From positions 620,001-684,000 of the forward strand of contig OZ244823.1 in NCBI GenBank assembly GCA_965220365.1: 64,000 nucleotides of DNA, read 5' to 3'. Under the pieces are notes generated by a model. That model did not search any database, was not told the DNA's origin, and was given only the letters and a program-made list of their open reading frames with translations. The DNA is from Bin80 sp965220365 (GTDB taxonomy: Bacteria > Bacteroidota > Rhodothermia > Rhodothermales > Bin80). The position numbers and the translations under genes are program-made. Positions 44,548-54,517 of the stretch are shown one piece after another (position 1 is the first letter of the stretch; each line of letters starts with the position of its first letter).

Positions 44548-46677
44548 TCAATTCCTTCTGGATGATCTGCCTTTCATTTCCCAGTAAACTTTGGTGCCTT
44601 TAAGTGGGCTGGAGTTTGGGACGTAATCAAAAGGCCTATTACCGTTGGAATCACATGCGTTTATATCTGCACCTGAATTCAGTAGACACTGTACAACTTC
44701 AGGAGTAGTACTGTAATGAGCAGCCACATGAAGGGGTGTTAAGTCAGAATTGCTCGGCACATTCACATCTATGCCCATCCTAATTAAAAGCTGAATTACC
44801 TCGGGGTTGGTAGATTTTGCTGCCGCCACATGTAATGGTGTCCCACCATCTGTAACTGTTGCGTTTAAATCAGCACCCGCTTCAGTCAAGATTTGCAGTA
44901 TTTCGGGATTAGCACATTTTGCAGCCAGGTAAAAAGGTATCACACCATCTTTGTCTGCTGCGTTCACATCTGCACCTGCAGCAATTAAGAAGCTAAAAAC
45001 ATTAGGTGTCTCACAGTGTAGTGTGGCTATAAAAATGGGAGTTTGGTCACATTCATCCCGAGCATTCACATCAGCACCCGCATCAATGAAAAGTTGTAAA
45101 ACATCCAAGGAACAATCACCCAATACAGCCCAGTGAAGTGGAGTCCAACCATCAGCATCTCGTGCAGTCACATCAGCACTAGCCTTCAGTAACATTTCAA
45201 TCACCTCGCGAGTTACGCCGTATTGTGCGGCCGAGTGAAGAGGAGTCCGGCCATTTTTGTCTACCGAATTCGGGTCAGCATCTGCCTGAATGAATAATTG
45301 TACAACTTTGGGGGTTTCTGCATTTCTCACAGCCGCATGAAGTGGTGTGTCTCCATATATGCCGCTCGCATTCACGTCCGCTCCTGCATCAAGAAGTATC
45401 TTCATGATTTGAGGGTTTTCGTGACACACCGCAGCCCAGTAAAGTGCAGTCCGGCCATTTTTGTCCACTGCATTTATATCAGTTGTTACATCAACCAGAG
45501 TCTGAAGGATCTTCAAATTCTCATTGTGTGCAGCGGCTAAGTGGATAGGGAGGACATTTGCAATTACTGATCCCGTGTTCCCCCCTGCATCAATCAGTTT
45601 TTTTATGATGTCCAGATTCTCGTTGAATATTACAGCTAGGTGAATTGGGGTGTAGTTATTTTCATTCACTGCCTTGACATCAGCACCTGCATCGAGAAGA
45701 ACCTGAACTATTTTAGAATTATGGCTATTTCTGACAGCTAGGTGGAGGGGAGTATAGCCATATCTATCCGTCGCCTTTACATCAGCACCTAGGTTAATCA
45801 GAATCTGAATTATTTCAGAATTATCATTCAATCTCGCAGCTTGCTCAAGCGGGGGCTGATCCGTTGATTCCACTGCGTTTGCATTTGCCCCCGGGTAAAT
45901 TAAGGCTTCTGCAATCTCACGACGCTCGTTTATTTGTACTGCGAGGTGGAGCGGGGTTTGCCCCGCTGAGTCTGCTGCATTCACATCTGATCCCGCGTGA
46001 ACCAAAGTTTCTACAATCCCACAATATTCGGTCATTTGTTCTGCGAGGTGGAGCGATTTTTTCCATACTGGGTCTGCTGCGTTTACATCATCATTCGCAT
46101 GAATCAAAGCTTCTATCATCTCGCTACACTCGTCTATTTGCACTGCCAGGTGGAGCGGGGTTTGGTCATTTTCGTCCACTACAGTGGTCTCCGCACCGGA
46201 ATCAAGGAGCATCCTTAGAATTTTCGCCGATGCATTCCACTTACCCGCCCAGTGGAGTGGGGTTTGCCCCTCTTCATCCCGCGCATGAATATCAGCACCT
46301 GCAGCGAGCAAAATCTGAGCAACCTCCGGTTTCGCATTTTCAGTAGCGCAGTGAAGTGGGGTTATATCATATTCGTCCGTTGCATTCACTTCCGCACCTG
46401 CGTTCAGTAAGACCTCTAGAATCTCGGAGCCCTTTTTATTCCTCGCAGCAAAGTGAAGTGAAGTTTGACCATCTTCAGTCACAGCATGTACATCAGCTCC
46501 CTGATCAATAATGGATTGGACTACTTTGGGGCGGTTGCTGAATCCAGCAACTACATGGAGCAAAGTCCAATCGGATTGATACTGTTCATTGAGGTATTCT
46601 TTCTCATCAATTGCAGACCGAATTTCCTCGGGGAGAGCATTGAGGAAGTCAGAGGAAAAAAGATCTTTTCCGTTCAT
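44548..46677 (-). CDS. Ankyrin-repeat protein (about 20 repeats)
   Basis: The 709-aa protein is nearly all ankyrin repeats of about 33 residues, each with the GxTPLHxA core and an LLxAGADVNA-like second helix (for example GRTPLHSAAQYG, LLKASADVTARDADGWTPLHWA). The first 50 residues and the last 25 are non-repeat caps. No signal peptide, membrane helix or catalytic domain is visible, so it is a pure protein-interaction solenoid. Long ankyrin proteins are common in host-associated bacteria, including sponge symbionts, but also occur in free-living species. It is monocistronic and convergent with dtd. Repeat sequences are diverged, which argues against very recent expansion. Confidence 0.92.
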   Translation of the reverse strand: MNGKDLFSSDFLNALPEEIRSAIDEKEYLNEQYQSDWTLLHVVAGFSNRPKVVQSIIDQGADVHAVTEDGQTSLHFAARNKKGSEILEVLLNAGAEVNATDEYDITPLHCATENAKPEVAQILLAAGADIHARDEEGQTPLHWAGKWNASAKILRMLLDSGAETTVVDENDQTPLHLAVQIDECSEMIEALIHANDDVNAADPVWKKSLHLAEQMTEYCGIVETLVHAGSDVNAADSAGQTPLHLAVQINERREIAEALIYPGANANAVESTDQPPLEQAARLNDNSEIIQILINLGADVKATDRYGYTPLHLAVRNSHNSKIVQVLLDAGADVKAVNENNYTPIHLAVIFNENLDIIKKLIDAGGNTGSVIANVLPIHLAAAHNENLKILQTLVDVTTDINAVDKNGRTALYWAAVCHENPQIMKILLDAGADVNASGIYGDTPLHAAVRNAETPKVVQLFIQADADPNSVDKNGRTPLHSAAQYGVTREVIEMLLKASADVTARDADGWTPLHWAVLGDCSLDVLQLFIDAGADVNARDECDQTPIFIATLHCETPNVFSFLIAAGADVNAADKDGVIPFYLAAKCANPEILQILTEAGADLNATVTDGGTPLHVAAAKSTNPEVIQLLIRMGIDVNVPSNSDLTPLHVAAHYSTTPEVVQCLLNSGADINACDSNGNRPFDYVPNSSPLKGTKVYWEMKGRSSRRN

Positions 46678-46990
46678 GTACTACTGAGGCCAAAGTTTTA
46701 AATGTATATCAAAAAATGGATTTTAGATAGCTGAACGCACGTAATTGGCGATTGAACAAGAATACGGCTTTTTACCGATTCGACCGTCACGATAGTTCGG
46801 GCTTTCCTTCGGTTTGGCACGTCAATTCAGGAATTGCGCTTGGTGTAGCAAAACACGAATTCTGACGCACAACAACTCCATTATCTGCCGAAATTTCCTG
46901 GCTGATCAGAGGTTTACAATATCAGGCCCGTACAGAGAATAGTCTCTCTTCAGGGTGTGATCCTCTATATCTGAGAATCTCTAAAAACCG
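46678..46990. other. Intergenic region without recognisable gene
   Basis: A 313-bp gap between the ankyrin gene and the TIM-barrel epimerase, both on the minus strand. Nothing resembling a gene, RNA or terminator was seen; the part next to 46677 probably holds the ankyrin gene promoter. Confidence 0.5.
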
Positions 46991-47902
46991 CTACTCCATT
47001 TCAGCTGCAAGCGTTTCGTGCGCAGCCTCCAGTGCAGCCTTTACTTCCAGGATTCCCTCAACTTCACGACCCTCGGGGCCATGCTCAATCCCACAGTATC
47101 CATTGTAGCCAGCTGCCAGAACAATCCGCATCATGCGCTCATAGTCCAGAGGACTGGAATTACCGTCATCATCGTACACATTGGGTTTCACACTTACTCC
47201 GGTCGCATACGGCATGAGCTCTTCCACCCCGCGGTACGAGTCATAGGTAGTTTCCTGGTCAACCCGAAAATTCCCGAAATCGGGGAGTGTACCGGCACGG
47301 GGGTGGTCTGTCATTTCAATCGTACCTGCAAGCCACTTCCCGTTACTGGAATAGCCGCCGTGGTTCTCAATGATTACATGCAGACCGTGCTCATCCCCAA
47401 ACTCACAAAGCTGATGCAGACCATCCGCAACCAGTTTCATTTGCTCATCGTAGCTCCCTTTGCTGTAACCATTGACCCGAATTGAATGGCATCCCAAGTG
47501 TTTCGCGGCAGTCACCCACTTAAAGTGTCGTTCTACGGACTCGCGCCGCAGCTTGGCATCAGGGTCCCCTAAATTTCCTTCGCGATCACACATGATGAGA
47601 ATGCTGGTTGCTCCCACATCCTCGGCACGCTTTTTCATCTCATTCAGATAGTCGGTGTCTTCCGCCCTCTCCATAAAAAATTGATTCACATATTCCAGTC
47701 CCAAAATCCCATTTTCCGCCGCAACAGAGGCAAAGTCCAGGTTGTCAATTTTTCCAGCGAAAATGGAGCGATGTAGTGACCACTGAGCAAGTGAAATCTT
47801 GAACAGTTCCTTCCGAGGTGAGCCCCAAACTTGGGTGGACAGGGGGAGTGCGGCAACGGCCAAAGCACTCGTCTTTAAAAAATTCCGGCGAGATGTACGC
47901 AT
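46991..47902 (-). CDS. Sugar isomerase/epimerase family protein with Tat signal
   Basis: The 303-aa protein opens with SRRNFLKTSALAVAALP, a twin-arginine signal. The mature part is a TIM barrel of the AP-endonuclease-2 type with likely metal ligands E179 and H181 in IIENHGGYSS, D208 in LPDFGNF, and E273 in GIEHGPEG. It resembles hydroxypyruvate-isomerase/3-keto-sugar epimerase-like secreted proteins. Export of a sugar epimerase-like protein suggests action on periplasmic keto-sugars, in line with the secreted DUF1080 and dehydrogenase proteins encoded directly upstream. It is the last of three co-directional genes (gap 24 bp). Confidence 0.85.
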   Translation of the reverse strand: MRTSRRNFLKTSALAVAALPLSTQVWGSPRKELFKISLAQWSLHRSIFAGKIDNLDFASVAAENGILGLEYVNQFFMERAEDTDYLNEMKKRAEDVGATSILIMCDREGNLGDPDAKLRRESVERHFKWVTAAKHLGCHSIRVNGYSKGSYDEQMKLVADGLHQLCEFGDEHGLHVIIENHGGYSSNGKWLAGTIEMTDHPRAGTLPDFGNFRVDQETTYDSYRGVEELMPYATGVSVKPNVYDDDGNSSPLDYERMMRIVLAAGYNGYCGIEHGPEGREVEGILEVKAALEAAHETLAAEME

Positions 47903-47926
47903 TGTGTTGTACTGAATTTGTTGTGA

Positions 47927-50776
47927 TTACTGTGCAAGACCAGGGCCATTGAACTGAATCCAGTCAAGTTCCATGATCGGGTCTTCTCCTGCAGACTCAA
48001 AGGTAAGGATTAGTGTGATAGTATTTTCACTGGGGGCAATCGGGAGTGTAACCTCACGCCAGTTGTCATAGGCCCCTTTGGGCAGTGATGACATTCCCGG
48101 AAAGTCAGGGGACACACCAGCGACATAATCTGCCTGGTGGGGTGTGATGGGCTCACCAGTATCCGGCGAGATCTCAATTTCTGCTAAAACAGTTGCAGGG
48201 GTGTCGGCAGAGAATTGGAGCATACCCGTCCCGGTTGTGCGAAAACGCAGGGTAACACCGTCTATACCGTGAAGGTTCAGCGGCGCATATGTAAGTCGGG
48301 ATCCATTTTCAAGAGGCATCGCGCTAAGTACCGTCCCCCTCCAGTCCCTACTCGCGGGGTGTGTCGCATAGGTTTCCCGGGTCGATTTTTCCGAACTGGT
48401 AACATGCTCGGCCTCTTTCAAACGGGGGTGCAATTTTATTTTCTGGCAGGAAGTTCCCAGGCATGCCTTGACAAGAGCGAAACGATCTACATAGTGTATT
48501 GGAGGAGAATGTGTATAGGCCTGTGTGATTGAAAACTCTCCCTCCGGTCCAGCGTGGCGGGACAAGGGAATTGGAGATGTATCAAATCCGCTGAATACAT
48601 GGATGGCCACTTCGTCTTCGATTGCCTGATCGTGCACGGTAATGCGATAGGTGTAGGTTGAATCAAAATCAAATATGCCGCCATTCGGAGGCCAGACCAG
48701 ACTTAGCGGCAGTGCTAGAGGGGATTCAGACGCGGCTGGATCTGGTTGCTCCGAGGAGCCATAGTAGTCCAACCGCACCAGTTGTGCATTCGCGTTACTT
48801 CCCCAGAACTGGTCTCCCCATTCAATAATGTAGAGATGGCCGCGCGGCCCGACCTCGATGTCCATCGGCCTGATGTAGTCATTACCCGGCAGGAACGGGT
48901 CAATCTCCAGGACTTTTCCATTCTCATCAAGAGAGACGATCTTGACCCAATTACGCATCCACTCATAAATCATGACCTTCCCGTTGTAATAGGGAGGAAG
49001 AGCAGTGTCCAATGCATTGGCCTGATCGAAATGGAAAATCGGGCCAGCCATTGGGTTCAGGCCTCCAGCACCGAGTTCAGGGTATTCCTCACTGGGGCCA
49101 TAGTAATAGCGAATCCATGCGGGGAGCGCTGGAGGGAGTTCGCGAGCACCGGTGTTGTACTTAGATTCGTTGACCGGGTGGCTGGCATCCGGCTGGACAT
49201 ACTCCTGTTCCGCCGGATGGTAGTGTGGATACGGGTCATTGTAACCTGTAAAGAGTGGCCAGCCATAAAAACCGGGTTCCTTTGCCTGATTGAATTCATC
49301 CCAGCCATCTACGAGGCCGGGACCCACATCTCCCCAGTACACCCATCCCGTTGAATCGTCAATGGAGATTCTGAATGGATTCCGGTGCCCCATTGAATAG
49401 ATCTCTCCGCGGTGCAGAGAGTCCGCCTGGAATAAATTGCCTTCAGGAATCGTGTAGGTGCCATCCGGCTCGGGTCTGATTCGGAGAATCTTGCCGCGCA
49501 GATCATTCGTGTTGGCGGACGAGCGCCCCTGATCCGACGTTTGTCTCAGATATGGATCGGGGGCATTCCGATCGCCACCAGAGTTATCCCCAGTGGATAA
49601 ATACAGTAATCCGTCTTTATCAAACTGGATAGAACCGCCGGAATGACAGCACCTAATGCGCTGGACCGGGACCTCCAGTACCGGGATTTCGCTGCCCATG
49701 TCCAACATGTGACCGTAGTAGACGAACCTCGAGAGGCGGTTCACCTTTGGCCCATCGGAAATCACAGAATAGTAGATGTAGAGCCACTGATTCTCATCAA
49801 AGTTGGGATCCAGAGCCAATCCCAGGAGCCCATCTTCAATCCTTTTATCCACCGGCAGCCACCCAATCACGCGCATTGCTCCGGTTTCGGGCTCCCAGAT
49901 TTTGACGGTTCCGGCCCATTCAACGATAAAGACACGTCCGTCAGAGGTAATGTCAATCTCCATAGGGTCGGTGAGTTCGGTAGTGAGAATCACTTCGTCA
50001 TAAGCGGATGCAAGGGTTGCCGTCACATCCGCCTCTACGATTCCCGCCGCCCACTGAATTCCTCCCAATAGATGAGAGCGCATGTAGGGGTCCTCGTAGC
50101 TCTCCACCGTATGCCCGAGTCCGGTGTACCATGCACGCCCCCCATCGTAATGGTGTGCCCAGGCAATCGGATGGTCGTCCCCCATTACTCCCCCTTCATA
50201 AGAAGATTCTTTGACCACGGCCAGTACATGGACGTTGGCTCTTGGGTTCAGTCGATAGTTGTACCACTCATCGGTGTGATTCCAGAGCAGGGGCAGCCCT
50301 TTGGTCGAAGGATGGAATCGGTCAGTCACGGCGATATCTGCCGACTGGACATCCGGGTGGTCTGAAAAATATGCGCCAACCAGACCGCCATACCATTCCC
50401 AGTCATATTCGGTAGTTGCAGCACCATGAACACCGACCCATCCTCCTCCTGACTGGAGATAGGCCATCAGCCCTTCCTCCTGATCAGCATCAAAGACATC
50501 TCCCGAAGTATTCAAAAAAACCACGGCACGAAAACGTTGCAGGGAGTCTGCATGAAAATAGTCTGCATTCTCGGTTGCAAGCACCCCAAAATCATGTTCG
50601 GCTCCGAGAGCTTTGATCGCTTCCACACCGGCTTCAATAGAGTTGTGCCGAAACCCTTCAGTCTTGGAAAAGACCAGCACATCATAGTTGTGCTGCCCCA
50701 CCGCATCTGTGACATCAATGCCGATAATCGCAGCCGCGATCAATCCGATCAGGCCTGCTTTTATCACGTTCTGCAT
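47927..50776 (-). CDS. ThuA domain fused to PQQ-type sugar dehydrogenase, secreted
   Basis: The 949-aa protein has a signal peptide (cleavage near AVGQ), an N-terminal ThuA-like domain (about 30-250; VLVFSKTEGFRHNSIEAG, SGGGWVGVHGAATTEYDW), a six-bladed soluble glucose/sorbosone dehydrogenase propeller (about 270-690; EYDEVILTTELTDPMEI-like start, RCCHSGGSIQFDKDGLLYLSTGDNSGG, GHRNPFRISID), and a C-terminal beta-rich CBM-like region. This fusion is known from Planctomycetes, Verrucomicrobia and Bacteroidota. It probably oxidises sugars in the periplasm using PQQ or a similar cofactor. The upstream gene stops at 50778, 1 bp before this ATG, so they form one operon. Confidence 0.9.
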   Translation of the reverse strand: MQNVIKAGLIGLIAAAIIGIDVTDAVGQHNYDVLVFSKTEGFRHNSIEAGVEAIKALGAEHDFGVLATENADYFHADSLQRFRAVVFLNTSGDVFDADQEEGLMAYLQSGGGWVGVHGAATTEYDWEWYGGLVGAYFSDHPDVQSADIAVTDRFHPSTKGLPLLWNHTDEWYNYRLNPRANVHVLAVVKESSYEGGVMGDDHPIAWAHHYDGGRAWYTGLGHTVESYEDPYMRSHLLGGIQWAAGIVEADVTATLASAYDEVILTTELTDPMEIDITSDGRVFIVEWAGTVKIWEPETGAMRVIGWLPVDKRIEDGLLGLALDPNFDENQWLYIYYSVISDGPKVNRLSRFVYYGHMLDMGSEIPVLEVPVQRIRCCHSGGSIQFDKDGLLYLSTGDNSGGDRNAPDPYLRQTSDQGRSSANTNDLRGKILRIRPEPDGTYTIPEGNLFQADSLHRGEIYSMGHRNPFRISIDDSTGWVYWGDVGPGLVDGWDEFNQAKEPGFYGWPLFTGYNDPYPHYHPAEQEYVQPDASHPVNESKYNTGARELPPALPAWIRYYYGPSEEYPELGAGGLNPMAGPIFHFDQANALDTALPPYYNGKVMIYEWMRNWVKIVSLDENGKVLEIDPFLPGNDYIRPMDIEVGPRGHLYIIEWGDQFWGSNANAQLVRLDYYGSSEQPDPAASESPLALPLSLVWPPNGGIFDFDSTYTYRITVHDQAIEDEVAIHVFSGFDTSPIPLSRHAGPEGEFSITQAYTHSPPIHYVDRFALVKACLGTSCQKIKLHPRLKEAEHVTSSEKSTRETYATHPASRDWRGTVLSAMPLENGSRLTYAPLNLHGIDGVTLRFRTTGTGMLQFSADTPATVLAEIEISPDTGEPITPHQADYVAGVSPDFPGMSSLPKGAYDNWREVTLPIAPSENTITLILTFESAGEDPIMELDWIQFNGPGLAQ

Positions 50777-50777
50777 G

Positions 50778-53408
50778 TCAGTCGAGTCTCTTTATACGGA
50801 TATTGCGGTACCATACTGGTTGACCATGATCCTGAAGGCCGATGTGTCCTTCGCGTGCAAATGCCGTTCCGGCCGTGGGGAATTTGTTCCATGATCCATC
50901 CGGGTTCGCATGCGGTGTCCGCCATCTCGCAATATCCATATCTACGACATGCTTTCCGTTTAGTCTCACCTGAATCCGGCTGCCTCGGCAGATCAATTGA
51001 TAGGTATTCCACTCTCCCGGGGGATTAATGGCATTCTTGGCTGGTGCCTGCAAATCGTAAATCGCCCCTGCGGTTCCAGTACGGCTCAGGTCCGGTCGGC
51101 CATAAGAGTTGGCTACCTGCACCTCTAAGCCGGTATAGACCGGATCCATGATGTCGCTGGTTCGGAAGAAGATACCGCTATTGGTGCCTTCGATTACCTT
51201 GAAATCCAGCTCCAGTATAAAATCTCCATATTGCTCGGTTGTCCACAGGTAATCCAGGTTGTGTTCCTGTCCATCCGGGTTTTCTCGCCGTACGGTAAGC
51301 TCCCCGTTTTCAACGACAAACTTGTTGTTCTCTCCGGTGAGCCAGCCGCTCAGGTCCTCCCCATTGAAGAGGGTTTCCCATCCCTCGGGGTCTTTCGCTG
51401 GATCTTCGATAGCCATGGGTTCGTCTAGCTCCCGAATCCAGATATTCCGAAATTGAATATTGGAACTGGTCGGATTCAGTGCATTCAGCGTTTCATCCCA
51501 TCCTCCGTGGTGCTGCAGTGCGATCGGGCCGCGCTCGGGGAGCTCCGGGATTTCGGCGTTCTTAATCACCTGTTTCCCGTTCAGCATAACCCAGATTCGA
51601 TTCCCAATCAGGGTAATGTCCATAGAATTCCATTCCCCCATCGCATGATCTGCGCGCATGCGGGGAACAGCTGCCGCACGCTGCTCAGGCGTTGCATCAG
51701 GGTTTGTGCGCACCCCCCACAGCTCACCGGATCCAACCCCCCAGTTCCAAATATTTACCTGCTGCGTGGTACCGCGTAAAAATATGCCGGAGTCTGAGTT
51801 GGGAGTGGGAGTGGTCATGACGGTGCCATCCTCATCCCTCTGGTAAGACCCGTCTGGAAGGATGGTCGGCATGTCAAAGATTCCACTGGCACCTTTGAAT
51901 CGCCAATCCACATGCAACTGGAAATCTCCGAATTCTTCGGTTGTCCAGAGGTGTTTCTCCTCCGCTTCGGAGAGGGCGTCGTAGTCAATCATGTACTCTT
52001 GGGTGGTCCAATGTCCCCCGTCTCCTTTCGGTACGTTCCATCCTGAGAAATCCTTCCCATTGAAAAGTGCGCGATATGCAGGCCATTCGCGCCACGTTGG
52101 ATATGTGTGGTAAGGTGGAAGCTCGTTCGCGTAGCGGGGCTTTGGTGGGGTTCCCTGATTGTAGAAGACATAAAGCCCGGTCTTCCCTGCAAGGACCACA
52201 TCTTGGTCCCCATCTTTGTCCATGTCCTTTACATTGATTTTCATTCCGACACCAACGACATTATTGGGTGGCGGGCTGATCCCTCCCTCCTCCGGGTAAT
52301 AGGGGGTATGGTTATACGAGAGAATATGTCTCTGGAATTCGCCGCCCTTGATATCATACCAGAACACAAAAGAAGGATCTCCCACCCCGACATCCCCTCC
52401 GTAGTGTGCAAACAGGCGCTTACCCGCAATCAGGTCGTCCTTCCCATCCCCATTCAGATCTCCCATTGCCAGGGAATGAAAAACACTAAAATCGGTTTCA
52501 ATCCAGTGCCTTGTAAATGACCGCACACCAGAGGCATCCACGGACTGTTCGTACCAGGCTAGTCCATATGCGTGTGCACTACCAAGGATGACATCGTTCA
52601 GACCATCCTCATTGACATCATGTACGATATTCGGGTGCGCGGTTGCCCCTGCTTTTTCAGACAGAGCGCTTTCGAAGTTCCAGTCGGCATGGAAGGGCCA
52701 AGGTCCACGTGGATTATCCGGTTGCTCATACCAGCCCAGGCCCGTGACAATATCAAGGCGACCATCCATATTGAGATCCCCAAGTGCGTTGCCATGGGTA
52801 TCTCCATCGGTTCCGACAACGTACTCAATCCAGTACGGGGCTTCATCAATATGCTCAAGCCATGTCATCCCCTGTCCTTCAACCAGACTCCAGTGGTTGA
52901 CTAGAATATCTTCGTCTCCGTCCCCATCAATGTCTCCGTGGACAACTCCTTCCATATTGAAGGCCTGATGGATCTTGTGCGATTCCCACTGTTCACCTGG
53001 ATTGAGTGGCCTTCCAGGGTTACGATACCAATAGGCTCCTTTCATGAACATCCATCCGCTGCTCACGATATCCTCCCATCCATCAAAGTCAACATCAAGC
53101 GCAAATTCGCTGTTACTTTCTGTCTCCGGGCCATTGGTCTCGGCCCCCGGGCGATAGTTCAGGTGTTTAATCCATAGGGGGGCCTCGTACCAGTTTCGTC
53201 CTGCCGCGATATCGTAGTCGCCATCGTTGTCAAGATCGGCGACAGATGCGGTTTCTGAAAAGGGTCCGAACCAGTAACTATTCTGGAGGGGGTCATGCAC
53301 GGGGCCATCAATTTTTACGGGTATAAAGATGATTTCCTGTGCATAAGCAGATACGGTCAGGTTCAGAAGAACAAGCAGTATTAAGGTGGAGCGGAGGAAG
53401 TGGGTCAT
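50778..53408 (-). CDS. FG-GAP/VCBS protein with two DUF1080 domains, secreted
   Basis: I start at ATG 53408 because it begins the signal peptide (MTHFLRSTLILLVLL, cleavage near AYAQE); the frame stays open upstream to 53561 without protein-like sequence. The 876-aa product has N-terminal FG-GAP/VCBS repeats (about 40-430; DLDNDGDYDIAAG, DIDGDGDEDILVN, DLNGDGKDDLIAG) that bind calcium and form a propeller. Two DUF1080 domains follow (about 455-660 with LFNGKDFSGWNVP, and 680-876 with LFNGEDLSGWLTG). Single DUF1080 domains act on 3-keto-glycosides; a double copy with a propeller could bind and process polymeric substrates. First gene of a three-gene operon with the ThuA-dehydrogenase and the secreted epimerase. 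Confidence 0.9.
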   Translation of the reverse strand: MTHFLRSTLILLVLLNLTVSAYAQEIIFIPVKIDGPVHDPLQNSYWFGPFSETASVADLDNDGDYDIAAGRNWYEAPLWIKHLNYRPGAETNGPETESNSEFALDVDFDGWEDIVSSGWMFMKGAYWYRNPGRPLNPGEQWESHKIHQAFNMEGVVHGDIDGDGDEDILVNHWSLVEGQGMTWLEHIDEAPYWIEYVVGTDGDTHGNALGDLNMDGRLDIVTGLGWYEQPDNPRGPWPFHADWNFESALSEKAGATAHPNIVHDVNEDGLNDVILGSAHAYGLAWYEQSVDASGVRSFTRHWIETDFSVFHSLAMGDLNGDGKDDLIAGKRLFAHYGGDVGVGDPSFVFWYDIKGGEFQRHILSYNHTPYYPEEGGISPPPNNVVGVGMKINVKDMDKDGDQDVVLAGKTGLYVFYNQGTPPKPRYANELPPYHTYPTWREWPAYRALFNGKDFSGWNVPKGDGGHWTTQEYMIDYDALSEAEEKHLWTTEEFGDFQLHVDWRFKGASGIFDMPTILPDGSYQRDEDGTVMTTPTPNSDSGIFLRGTTQQVNIWNWGVGSGELWGVRTNPDATPEQRAAAVPRMRADHAMGEWNSMDITLIGNRIWVMLNGKQVIKNAEIPELPERGPIALQHHGGWDETLNALNPTSSNIQFRNIWIRELDEPMAIEDPAKDPEGWETLFNGEDLSGWLTGENNKFVVENGELTVRRENPDGQEHNLDYLWTTEQYGDFILELDFKVIEGTNSGIFFRTSDIMDPVYTGLEVQVANSYGRPDLSRTGTAGAIYDLQAPAKNAINPPGEWNTYQLICRGSRIQVRLNGKHVVDMDIARWRTPHANPDGSWNKFPTAGTAFAREGHIGLQDHGQPVWYRNIRIKRLD

Positions 53409-53548
53409 GATACAATCGGTATAACGGTCTATTCGGATTACTGCGTAGTGAGTCGGGGCAAAGAGCCCCCATGTCTTGGTCGGTCCTGACTCATGATCAT
53501 TTGAAGCATTATGGGGGCAAGTACGTAAGGTTTTGGGCACATTGTCCT

Positions 53549-54517
53549 TTATCTCAACCACGCTTTCTTTACATCAGGATTTCCTGCGTCTGTAAGATAC
53601 TCTATCTGGACTTCAGACAGCTTCAAGTCCAAAGCGGCCAAGTTCTCCAGAACCTGTTCTTCTTTGCTTCCCCCAATGATCGGGAGTACTGGTGGATTGC
53701 TCTGCCGCATCCAGGCGATGATGATCTGATTCACGGTTGAGCCGGTCTCCGAAGCTACAGATTGTAGTGCCGCTAGGCGTTCGTCGGCTTCCGGGCCTGC
53801 AAATTGCGCAGGCACAGGGCGGTGATCACGGGAGTAGGCACCCTGCAAAAGGATCGAGTATGCAATCAGCGATATATTGTGGTGAGCACAGAACCGCTTC
53901 ATGTCTTCAGTGATACATATCTGTGGTCCAAAATCTGCGCCATGCCGCGGCCGCAGATAGGTATACCGCTGCTCAACCACACTGTATTTTGTGAATCCAC
54001 GCAAAGAGGCCAGCATATTCGCCTCTGCCACTCGCCAGAGCCATAGATTACTCGCTCCCAGGATGCGCACCTTTCCGGCGGTCACCAGACGGTGGAATGC
54101 CTCCATGGTCTCTTCGACCGGAGTCTCGAAGTCATCCCTGTGTGCATAGTAGACATCAATGCAGTCTGTCTGGAGGCGCTGAAGGCTCTTGTTGCATTCT
54201 GATTCAATCTCCGAAGCATTCAAGCCACCTTCGCACCCGGGGTAATCGAATCCGAGTTTGGTACTGAGCACCATCCTAGCGCGATTGCCTCGCGCTGCCA
54301 TCCAGCGCCCGATCGTACTCTCACTCTCTCCGCCCACACATCCCGGGTACCAACTTGCGTAGAAGTTGCCGGTGTCAATGAACGTGCCGCCGTGATCGGC
54401 AAAAAGATCCAGTAGCGTGTGGGACTGGGTTTCGTCTACGCGGCTGCCGATCAGGTCTGTCCCGTAGCAGAGCGCACTGACCTGTACGTCAGTATTTCCA
54501 AGTTTTTGCTGGTCCAT
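53549..54517 (-). CDS. Aldo/keto reductase
   Basis: The 322-aa protein has the AKR catalytic tetrad in place: D48 in FIDTGNFYASWY, Y53, K87 in VLSTKLGF, and H126 in VYYAHRDD. The cofactor region near the end (ILPIIGGSKEEQVLENLAALDLKLSE) fits NADP(H) binding. It interconverts sugar or aldehyde carbonyls and alcohols. Its ATG overlaps the stop of the DMT transporter gene by 1 base, so they are translationally coupled. It ends a long minus-strand run of sugar-metabolism genes. Confidence 0.9.
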   Translation of the reverse strand: MDQQKLGNTDVQVSALCYGTDLIGSRVDETQSHTLLDLFADHGGTFIDTGNFYASWYPGCVGGESESTIGRWMAARGNRARMVLSTKLGFDYPGCEGGLNASEIESECNKSLQRLQTDCIDVYYAHRDDFETPVEETMEAFHRLVTAGKVRILGASNLWLWRVAEANMLASLRGFTKYSVVEQRYTYLRPRHGADFGPQICITEDMKRFCAHHNISLIAYSILLQGAYSRDHRPVPAQFAGPEADERLAALQSVASETGSTVNQIIIAWMRQSNPPVLPIIGGSKEEQVLENLAALDLKLSEVQIEYLTDAGNPDVKKAWLR

